NCBI GenBank assembly: GCA_038496445.1
Contig: JALMLS010000637.1
Span: 165,192-229,191, forward strand
Length of the DNA stretch: 64,000 nucleotides
Reading direction: 5' to 3'
Source of the DNA: Trichosphaerium sp. ATCC 40318
Taxonomy: Eukaryota; Discosea; Flabellinia; Trichosidae
The position numbers and the translations under genes are program-made. This document shows positions 57,849 to 64,000 of this stretch, in pieces (positions within the stretch are counted from its first letter, which is position 1; each line of letters starts with the position of its first letter). The notes below the pieces were generated by a model, which saw only the letters and a list, made by a program, of their open reading frames with translations, did no database searches and had not been told where the DNA came from.

Positions 57849-60800
57849 TTCCTCCCTCCTTAATGAATTCTCTTGCAAAGAGATTTGTAAAGTCATCAAG
57901 AATAGCGTATAAAACCATCCTTAATCCGTTCTGATATCTTGTCTTCTTAACCATCCTTTGAACGGTGTGTCGATCACTTGTTCTACAAAAAGTTTCTAAG
58001 TTATCAGTAATTGTCTTCTTAAAACGTGAGATTGACTTGTATTGTTTCTTTTCCAGGGAGTTGTATATTTGTTGTATTATATCTTTTAAGTTCTTCATAT
58101 TTTCAGGATAGACGTCTTTATCCATTTCCTCCCTCTCTTTTTTAAAGTTCTGTAGTTCATCTCTGTTGTCTTCTACCTTATCATCCATCTTATAATCATC
58201 AGAATCATCGCGAATTTCATCTTCTGACTGTAAAATAGGTTTGGTGTTTCTCAATGTAGAATTGTAATGTCGTCTTAGTCTTTGAATGGGATACCAAGCA
58301 TTAGGTAGTTTTAATCTCATACCTCCTTTGATTTCTTCTAGTTTGTATGATAGTTTTGAAACTGGGTTAATCTTTTTTATAGCATAAGGTCCTAGCCATC
58401 GTTGTGCCAATTTGTGGTTTTCTTTAGTCTTGTAACTTTTCCTTAATAATAAAACTTCATCTCCAACTGTAAATATTTCTTCTGTTCTTCTCTGATTGTA
58501 ATTGTCTTCCATCTTCTTCGTTTTCTTCTTTTGTGTTTGTCTAGCTAAATCACGTGTTTGTTTAAATCGTTCATAATATTGTCCTCTGATTGTTGTAGCT
58601 TTAAGTGATGTCCTTGTTAGTCCAGTTTTGAAATTCAAGTCTATAGGAAATCTAGCATCACGTCCATATATCAACTTAAATGGTGTCTGTCCTGTTGATT
58701 CGTGTACAGCTGTTCTATAAGCAAATAACAGCTGGGGTAAGTATACATCCCAATCACTTCTGTGTTTGTCTTTGAGCGTCATAATCATAGAGAGCAATGT
58801 TGAATTCATTCTTTCCACCATTCCATCTGTTTGAGGGTGATAACTCGATGTCAATCTTCTTTCCACATCTAATAAATCGTTGACTTCTGAAATAATCTTT
58901 GATAGGTTTAAGTTTGTTCCTCTGTCTGAAAGTATTGATCCTGGTGTTCCATGTCTACATATAATTTCGTCTACATAAAGGTGTGCAATGTGCTTTGCTG
59001 AGGTGTCACATACAGCGAAAGCTTCTGGGTACTTTGTCATGTAGTCTTGAAATACCACAATGTGAGTGTTACCGTTATCTGTCCTGTGAAATGGTCCAAG
59101 TATATCCACAGCAATTTGTTCAAATGGTTCGGAGAAAATCATAAACTGTCCAGGTTTACCATGAGGTTGTTGCCGTCTTTTCTTGCCTTTTTGACATTGA
59201 GGACAAGAGTTAATCCAATCTTTAGCATCTTCTATCATGTGAGGCCACCAAAATCGTTGCAATAACTTCTGATAGGTTTTTGTAATTCCAAGGTGAGCTG
59301 AAGTAATGTCATCGTGTACTGAATATAATACATCAGAACGTAGTGATTCAGGTACAACGATGAGCCAGTCCTTAGGGTTAAATCTTTCAAAAGGAATCTT
59401 ATTATCAATCGGTAAAGCAATGTTCTGCCTTAATCTAACCAATATGCCATCTGGGTTTAACGTAAATCGTCCATGAGTCAATGTTTTGTTTGAGAGTGCC
59501 AATATCTTCTTTGAACAAAAATTATAATGTGCTTGTATGTTTAAAAGCACAGCCAACGGTGTATTTGTAATTTGACTTTCCTGCGGATCCTGTAGTCGGT
59601 TTATCTTCTGTGTAAGTTTCTTCTGTATGATCGTAGGGCAGGCATAAAATGGAGACCTTGTAAGAGCGTCTGCATTAGTGTGATTCTTACCAGCTCTATG
59701 TATCACCTGAAACGAGAATTGTTGTAAGTCCAATAACCAATTCAAGCATTTTCCTTTAGGGTGTTTCTGAGTCATCAACCAAGTGAGGGGTTTGTGATCC
59801 GTAACAAAATCATTCTTCAAGCCATTTTGTAAGAAATGTTTATAGTGCATAGCACCACGTACTACTGCCAAAAGTTCTTGGTAGTAGGTAGGGTACTTCT
59901 TTTCTGCTGGTGTATATGTCTTACTCCAATACGATATCACATGTTCTTTTCCATCATCACCTTTTTGTGAAAGTATAGCTGAATAGGCGTCATTTGAGGC
60001 ATCTGTTTGTAATATAAACTTCTTTTTGAAATCTGGATATGCCAGCACTGGTGCTGACGTTAACTTCTTCTTCAATAAATCCATAACCTTCTGACATTCA
60101 TCTGACCAAAACCATGGTACGTTCTTCATTGTTAACTTCTTTAGAGGTGTTGTAATCTGCTGTAAGTCTTTAATGTGGTCGCTATAGTAGCCAACCATTC
60201 CAAGGAAACGTTTAACTTCTTTAGGGCCTTTAGGTTTGCCCATCTTTGAAATTGATTCTACTGATTTGGGGTTAGGCTTAATTCCGTACCTACCCACAAT
60301 ATGACCAAGATATTCTATCTCTTCCAATCCAAATTCACACTTAGATGGTTTCAACTGATAGCCGGCATCTCTGAAACGCGTAAAAACCAAAGCCAAGTGT
60401 TGTAAATGTTCTTCAAATGTTCTCGAAAATATTATCACATCATCCAAATATACCAAACAACATTGCCAACGTAGTCCAGACAGTAAGACATCCATAAATC
60501 TTTGAAATGTTGCTGGTGCGTTTGCCAATCCAAATGGCATCCTGAGAAACTCAAAAAGTCCTTCCTTAGTTGTAAAGGCAGTCTTATCAATACTCTCCTC
60601 GTGATTTTCGATCTGCCAATACCCACTTCTTCCATCTACCTTTGAAAATAGCACTGATCCTGCCAGTGAGTGAAGTGTGTCTGTAATATTAGGGACTGGG
60701 TATACATCCTTCTTCGTTAACTTATTGACTGCTCGGTAATCAGCACAAAAGCGCTTAGTACCATCGTTTTTGTTAACCAATACCACAGGGCTGGCCCACT

Positions 60801-61938
60801 CTGACTTGGAGGGCCGAATAACCTCATTCTTTAGCATGCTTTCTAACTGTTCCTTAATAATTTTAGCATCCTGTGGTGAAACTCTATACGGCATCATGTG
60901 AACTGGTTTGGTGCCTTCAGGGATTTCTATTCTATGCTTGACATTTGATACCAGGCCTGGTTTGTCATCTTTCCCTGCAAAACGATCGCGAAAGTGTGCA
61001 ACAACACGAATGATTCTGTCAAGTTGTACAGACTTGAGATTCTTGTTAAATTTGCAATGTTCTTTCACCCATCGTACGTCTTCAATTGGAACTTTTTCTA
61101 ACTCTTCTTCTGATATACCCTTCGTCTCCACTGCAATTGGTGCAGCTACAACTGTTTGTAGTTTCCCAATACGTTCTCCTTTGTTAATGTAAATATCTTG
61201 TTCAGTAAAGTTACCCAAAGTAACTATTGCTGTTCCCTTTCTAACTGTGCATACAGAATTTCCTGCTCTGTATCTTCTTCTACCGCTTTGAATACCTTCT
61301 GTGATGACTGTTCGCCCATCTATCCCATATTTTGACTTGTCTCTGATAGGTGCCGAAAGCACTGTTTGTGATCTTGCTGGAAGCAAATATGTATCTGGAG
61401 CATAAACGAAACAAGTGTGTCTATCTTCATCATCAAATAGAGCAACTTTATAACCACTTCTAAGACTCCAAACTCGTTTGTCAATGTCCAAGTTTCCTCC
61501 TAAGGCACTAATCGTATCTGTACCAAAAATAATCTCATGTGGGATATCCTTTGTCACTAAAAAAGAAGGTGAAAATTTCACGTCATCGTCAAAAGCTAAT
61601 TCCAATTCTAGAACTCCAGCAACGTTTAACTTTTGTTTGTTAGCAGCAAAAACAGGTAAGTTAAAAGGTTTTAAGTGTTTTAAATAACCTAACGTCTTAA
61701 CTAAATCAAAGTTAATTAAACTAACCGGTGAACCGGTGTCACACAAAGATTTGATGTGTACAGGTCCATGTTTGGCGTAACAATGCCAAGCTGATGCGTT
61801 TTTAGGTAGGTTTTCTTCAAAAGTTGTTGCTGATACGGAAATAGCGTTCATAGGGATTCCGGACGTCTGTGAAGGTGCGGTTTGTGATGTCACGTGTTTT
61901 GAAATGTCATCACGTGACTTGAGCCCATTTTCTTCCAT
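57844..61938 (-). CDS. pol: Ty3/gypsy Pol polyprotein
   Basis: Uninterrupted 1364-codon frame from the ATG at 61938; translation more likely enters by -1 frameshift from gag at 61977. Domains in order: aspartic protease with SLCDTGSPVSLI (about residues 65-76); reverse transcriptase with SKVDGRSGYWQI, LRMPFGLANAPATFQRFM and YLDD (about 496-499); RNase H from LQTDASNDAY (about 645) with ELLAVV and TDHKPL; integrase with the HHCC finger (HLGITKTYQKLLQRFWWP...CPQC), catalytic D, D and E at about 944 (VDILGPF), 1003 (SDRGTN) and 1040 (MVERMN), and a GPY-like segment (RWLGPYAIKKI). The C-terminal 140 residues are acidic then basic; no chromodomain is visible. All key catalytic residues are intact, so the enzyme looks functional. 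Confidence 0.93.
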   Translation of the reverse strand: MEENGLKSRDDISKHVTSQTAPSQTSGIPMNAISVSATTFEENLPKNASAWHCYAKHGPVHIKSLCDTGSPVSLINFDLVKTLGYLKHLKPFNLPVFAANKQKLNVAGVLELELAFDDDVKFSPSFLVTKDIPHEIIFGTDTISALGGNLDIDKRVWSLRSGYKVALFDDEDRHTCFVYAPDTYLLPARSQTVLSAPIRDKSKYGIDGRTVITEGIQSGRRRYRAGNSVCTVRKGTAIVTLGNFTEQDIYINKGERIGKLQTVVAAPIAVETKGISEEELEKVPIEDVRWVKEHCKFNKNLKSVQLDRIIRVVAHFRDRFAGKDDKPGLVSNVKHRIEIPEGTKPVHMMPYRVSPQDAKIIKEQLESMLKNEVIRPSKSEWASPVVLVNKNDGTKRFCADYRAVNKLTKKDVYPVPNITDTLHSLAGSVLFSKVDGRSGYWQIENHEESIDKTAFTTKEGLFEFLRMPFGLANAPATFQRFMDVLLSGLRWQCCLVYLDDVIIFSRTFEEHLQHLALVFTRFRDAGYQLKPSKCEFGLEEIEYLGHIVGRYGIKPNPKSVESISKMGKPKGPKEVKRFLGMVGYYSDHIKDLQQITTPLKKLTMKNVPWFWSDECQKVMDLLKKKLTSAPVLAYPDFKKKFILQTDASNDAYSAILSQKGDDGKEHVISYWSKTYTPAEKKYPTYYQELLAVVRGAMHYKHFLQNGLKNDFVTDHKPLTWLMTQKHPKGKCLNWLLDLQQFSFQVIHRAGKNHTNADALTRSPFYACPTIIQKKLTQKINRLQDPQESQITNTPLAVLLNIQAHYNFCSKKILALSNKTLTHGRFTLNPDGILVRLRQNIALPIDNKIPFERFNPKDWLIVVPESLRSDVLYSVHDDITSAHLGITKTYQKLLQRFWWPHMIEDAKDWINSCPQCQKGKKRRQQPHGKPGQFMIFSEPFEQIAVDILGPFHRTDNGNTHIVVFQDYMTKYPEAFAVCDTSAKHIAHLYVDEIICRHGTPGSILSDRGTNLNLSKIISEVNDLLDVERRLTSSYHPQTDGMVERMNSTLLSMIMTLKDKHRSDWDVYLPQLLFAYRTAVHESTGQTPFKLIYGRDARFPIDLNFKTGLTRTSLKATTIRGQYYERFKQTRDLARQTQKKKTKKMEDNYNQRRTEEIFTVGDEVLLLRKSYKTKENHKLAQRWLGPYAIKKINPVSKLSYKLEEIKGGMRLKLPNAWYPIQRLRRHYNSTLRNTKPILQSEDEIRDDSDDYKMDDKVEDNRDELQNFKKEREEMDKDVYPENMKNLKDIIQQIYNSLEKKQYKSISRFKKTITDNLETFCRTSDRHTVQRMVKKTRYQNGLRMVLYAILDDFTNLFAREFIKEGGM
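57849..57861 (-). other. Polypurine tract
   Basis: On the minus strand AAGGAGGGAGGAA lies directly before the 3' LTR, the expected primer for plus-strand DNA synthesis. It overlaps the end of the pol frame. Confidence 0.8.
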
Positions 61939-61944
61939 TGAAGC

Positions 61945-61985
61945 GCTGATAGGGCTCTTATCAGCACTATCCTCTAGTTTTTTGT
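61945..61985 (-). promoter_or_regulatory. -1 ribosomal frameshift signal between gag and pol
   Basis: On the minus strand the gag frame reads ACA AAA AAC TAG. A slippery heptamer A AAA AAC (61983-61977) sits just before the stop; slipping back one base gives CTA GAG GAT, the pol frame, which is open from there. Eight bases after the heptamer a 10-bp stem with one G-T pair (AGTGCTGATA / TATCAGCGCT) encloses a 7-base loop. Heptamer, spacer and hairpin all match known -1 signals. Confidence 0.85.
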
Positions 61986-62687
61986 GTTGCGACCACCTTT
62001 ACCTCTAGGTCGTCGGTTGGGCCGCTTTTCTGGATGTTTTTTGTAGCAATTTGCTTCTGTGTGTCCTTGAATGCCACAATAGCTGCATTTGCCTTTAAAC
62101 CTCCTTTTAGGAGTGCGATTTTGGTTCTTGTTATTGTAATAACAATTCTTTGCCAAGTGGTTAGGTTTGCCACAAATAAAACATCTTCGTCTGTCACTGT
62201 TTTCTTGTTGAGTTGGTTTATATCTACTCTGAATGGCTGCAATCACCAATTCCGCAATCTCAGCTGTTTGCAAAGAATTCACTGTATTATGTGCTTTTTG
62301 CCTGAGTTTCTTTTCCTTCATCTTTGCTACGTGCAATAATCCTTCAATTGTATTAAAGTCCTTGTGATCAATTGATGTACGAATATTTGAATTCAGGCCT
62401 TTTCTAAAAATCCTGATGAACCACTGAGCATTTGCTCCAAGCTTCAAATCGAGATTTGCTATCCTTGCCAAATGTTTCAGCTTATGATAGTAATTTTGTA
62501 CTGTAAGCGATCCTTGCTGAGCATTTTCAAAATTCTCCAGTAACCTATCTGAACGATCACCAACGGTACCATATGCTTCTAGTAGACAACCAATCACTGA
62601 TTCTGGATTCTTCATATCCTCTGGTGACACTCTCCCCAAGCTTGTAATGCACCTTGTCGTAGGTTCTTTCCTAATGCCAAAATATAT
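61974..62687 (-). CDS. gag: Gag, C-terminal part (capsid end and nucleocapsid)
   Basis: Open frame that continues the capsid (VSPEDMKNPESVIGCLLEAYG, then FENAQQGSLTVQNYYHKLK) and carries two CCHC zinc knuckles, CFICGKPNHLAKNC and CSYCGIQGHTEANC, followed by a basic tail ending GRNTKN before the TAG. The frame is open from about 62687, but its protein similarity starts only near 62635, where the upstream gag frame ends. Nucleocapsid knuckles bind element RNA. It lacks its own plausible start. Confidence 0.85.
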   Translation of the reverse strand: MYFGIRKEPTTRCITSLGRVSPEDMKNPESVIGCLLEAYGTVGDRSDRLLENFENAQQGSLTVQNYYHKLKHLARIANLDLKLGANAQWFIRIFRKGLNSNIRTSIDHKDFNTIEGLLHVAKMKEKKLRQKAHNTVNSLQTAEIAELVIAAIQSRYKPTQQENSDRRRCFICGKPNHLAKNCYYNNKNQNRTPKRRFKGKCSYCGIQGHTEANCYKKHPEKRPNRRPRGKGGRNTKN

Positions 62688-63043
62688 TCATCTTCTGACC
62701 ATTGATTAACTTTACAATGTAAAGCCATTTGATGTAGCCACTCGTCTATGTTTTCATGTGCTTCTCCAGAGAAGGTAGGCAAATCCTCTGGTATTGTATT
62801 AGTCCGCATTATTTGTCTCATTCTGACAATAGCTTCAATGGGATTTTCCGGTGTTTTTAGTAGTTTTTCGGCTTCCTTTTCGTCATGTCTCCACTTATGA
62901 GGGCTGTTTGTAAACTGCGGGACCATAGACTTACGCCTATTACGTATTCTTTGTCTGTCATGTCGTGCGCCTTCTTCTGTCATTTTGAGATGGAGATCCT
63001 TAGCTAATTTATCTACTTCCATTTGTGATACTTCCTGAGACAT
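62612..63043 (-). CDS. gag: Gag, N-terminal part, ends at a frameshift
   Basis: Starts at the ATG 63043 (MSQEVSQMEVDKLAKDL), 133 bp downstream of the 5' LTR, and covers matrix-like and early capsid sequence (LPTFSGEAHENIDEWLHQM, LGKNLRQGALQAWG). After ALQAWG the frame runs into a TGA at 62612, while the natural continuation lies in the -1 frame (62687-61974). No canonical slippery heptamer is present in the overlap; a one-base indel in the GGGGAGAG run around 62630 is the simplest reading. Confidence 0.75.
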   Translation of the reverse strand: MSQEVSQMEVDKLAKDLHLKMTEEGARHDRQRIRNRRKSMVPQFTNSPHKWRHDEKEAEKLLKTPENPIEAIVRMRQIMRTNTIPEDLPTFSGEAHENIDEWLHQMALHCKVNQWSEDEYILALGKNLRQGALQAWGECHQRI

Positions 63044-63157
63044 ATCTTAATGAGGGGTCAAAGATGAAATTACGTAGCGGTTCTGGTAGGCTTATTAAAC
63101 CGAGCCTACAACGATATATGCCGTAAATTTTGTTCAATAGTTTATTATAGGTTTTAA

Positions 63158-63176
63158 ATCCGTATCGTGTCGCCAA
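63158..63176 (-). other. Primer binding site
   Basis: Directly after the 5' LTR the minus strand reads TTGGCGACACGATACGGAT; the TGG at its start fits pairing with a tRNA CCA end. The tRNA was not identified. Confidence 0.7.
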
Positions 63177-63359
63177 TGTAACAGAACAGTTGTGATGCGT
63201 TTGTAAGTTGTAATTTATTCATATTTACAGGCTTAGTCGGGAAAGGTAACTGATAGAAATTCAAGGGAAATTTCGTATAATTTATACTTGTCATTGATTG
63301 TTCTTCTTGTGATTCAGTATGAGTTCTCTCCGAGTTCCATACGAATTCTAATCGTTACA
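63177..63359 (-). repeat. 5' LTR (183 bp)
   Basis: Second LTR of the element, TGTAAC...GTTACA, no difference seen from 57666-57848. Confidence 0.92.
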
Positions 63360-63653
63360 CAAGGCAGTCTTAAAACCATTTCTAATATTGGGCAGCGGTT
63401 TGGAATAAGAAACAGAGTTGAAAAATGTTGTACGAGTACATCGAGGACCTGCAAGTACCAAACACAAGGCAATTAAAAATTCTGGACAAAGAGCAAACAT
63501 ACAAATAATACTTGCAACAGAAGGTACAAACACATGACCTATATTGAGTGTTAATACTCAACACATATATTTACACACAATATTATTACAGCTTCTGGGA
63601 ATAAAGAATCGCCACTAACGGTTCAGGTTTTAGTGTTTCTACGGCTTCTACTG

Positions 63654-63790
63654 CTATTGACGTTTGGCAATTTCGAGAGTATGAACGCCTTTGATTGCTT
63701 TGATACCTGCATCTGAAATTTTTGCGCTGGCTTAAATGGTATGGCTTCCACCAATGCTTCTATACCTTCATCTGTAACAGGAGTGTATAT
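63654..63790 (-). pseudogene. Fragment of an F-box/LRR gene
   Basis: The minus strand encodes PVTDEGIEALVEAIPFKPAQ and, one frame over, ISDAGIKAIKGVHTLEIAKR before a TAG (63656-63654). Both are FBXL/AMN1-type leucine-rich repeat units like those of the gene at 48646. The frame change and the lack of an upstream part mark it as a decayed fragment. Confidence 0.55.
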
Positions 63791-63800
63791 AAGATCAATA

Positions 63801-64000
63801 CTATTGTATTTTACAATGCTTCATCCAGCTCATTCTTTTACCATATTTATTCCACTTTTTGCATTCTTCTACTTTTTTGCCCTTGATGTAGCACTGGCAT
63901 TTTAATTGCCTATTTACATGCCACTTTTTATATTCTCCTTCAAACTCACCATTGATGTAGTTACACTGGAACTCTAATTGGCCATTATGAAACCACTTTT
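63801..64000 (-). CDS. YwqK (MORN-2) repeat gene, 3' end, cut by the window edge
   Basis: The minus-strand frame enters at 64000 and ends with TAG at 63803-63801. It shows two regular units (KWFHNGQLEFQCNYINGEFE, GEYKKWHVNRQLKCQCYIKG) and a more degenerate last one (VEECKKWNKYGKRMSWMKHC). Closest in style to the 34.5-kb gene. The 5' part, including any F-box-like domain, lies outside the window. Confidence 0.7.
   Translation of the reverse strand, partial: KWFHNGQLEFQCNYINGEFEGEYKKWHVNRQLKCQCYIKGKKVEECKKWNKYGKRMSWMKHCKIQ

Larger units (their letters stand above)
57666..63359 (-). mobile_element. Complete Ty3/gypsy LTR retrotransposon
   Basis: A 5.7-kb element with two 183-bp LTRs that I read as identical, both TGTAAC...GTTACA. 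It is oriented on the minus strand: 5' LTR 63359-63177, PBS, gag, pol (protease, RT, RNase H, integrase), PPT, 3' LTR 57848-57666. Integrase follows RNase H, the Ty3/gypsy order. Flanks are CAAGA on the left (57661-57665) and CAAGG on the right (63360-63364), a near-perfect 5-bp target duplication. Identical LTRs imply a recent insertion. Confidence 0.92.

Noticed and set aside
60908-62339. Several frames antisense to pol and gag
   Set aside because: Shadows of the retrotransposon coding strand.
57666-63359. Endogenous virus
   Set aside because: Only gag and pol are present with Ty3/gypsy domain order; no envelope-like frame lies between pol and the 3' LTR.

Overview
The window is nuclear DNA of a unicellular eukaryote. 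The sequence is AT-rich. Most genes are cut by short GT-AG introns of about 40-120 bp that often start GTAC, and the ends of genes with introns are recovered only when these are spliced out in frame. Gene content points to an opisthokont or amoebozoan protist rather than a yeast or an animal: an EPG5 autophagy tether, a class C GPCR, a membrane-anchored C-type lectin, an M28 peptidase, MUS81, MOCS2A, F-box proteins, and a Ty3/gypsy element. The species cannot be named from the sequence.

Layout. 1-8.4 kb is a mosaic of a multicopy small gene family (three copies in the window: 1.2, 5.5 and 55.6 kb), YwqK/MORN-2 repeat genes (3.0, 3.8 and 7.0 kb) and small non-autonomous elements (a fold-back at 7.1 kb and a terminal-inverted-repeat element at 7.5-8.4 kb). 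9-12 kb holds an F-box gene and a long YwqK-repeat gene. 12-16 kb holds a 12-exon PD-(D/E)XK-type nuclease with an N-terminal repeat array, MOCS2A, and a two-helix membrane protein with a bacterial-PH-like domain. 16-26.2 kb is one very long gene, an EPG5 homologue. 26.7-34.1 kb has a MYND-finger protein, membrane proteins, a C-type lectin receptor and an M28 peptidase. 34.5-42.4 kb has two more YwqK genes around a glycoside hydrolase and a ricin-type lectin. 42.4-53 kb has a secreted Cys-rich protein, an F-box gene, an R3H-like locus, MUS81 with a C-terminal zinc finger, an F-box/LRR gene and a class C GPCR. 53.7-57.6 kb is again repeat mosaic. 57.7-63.4 kb is a Ty3/gypsy retrotransposon with identical LTRs. 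The right edge carries an LRR fragment and one more YwqK gene.

The most striking features are these. (1) An expanding YwqK/MORN-2 family: four members share an F-box-like N-terminus, four keep a matching 18-nt first exon and 5' leader, one has lost the F-box-like part, and the family sits in duplicated blocks with the small gene family. (2) A textbook -1 frameshift signal between gag and pol. (3) A MUS81 with an added UBZ-like finger. (4) A nuclease gene whose repeat-array introns are all phase 2. (5) An apparent excess of the palindrome CACGTG, often inside introns. Exon joins quoted below were worked out by hand by keeping frame and splice consensus; no transcript data were available.
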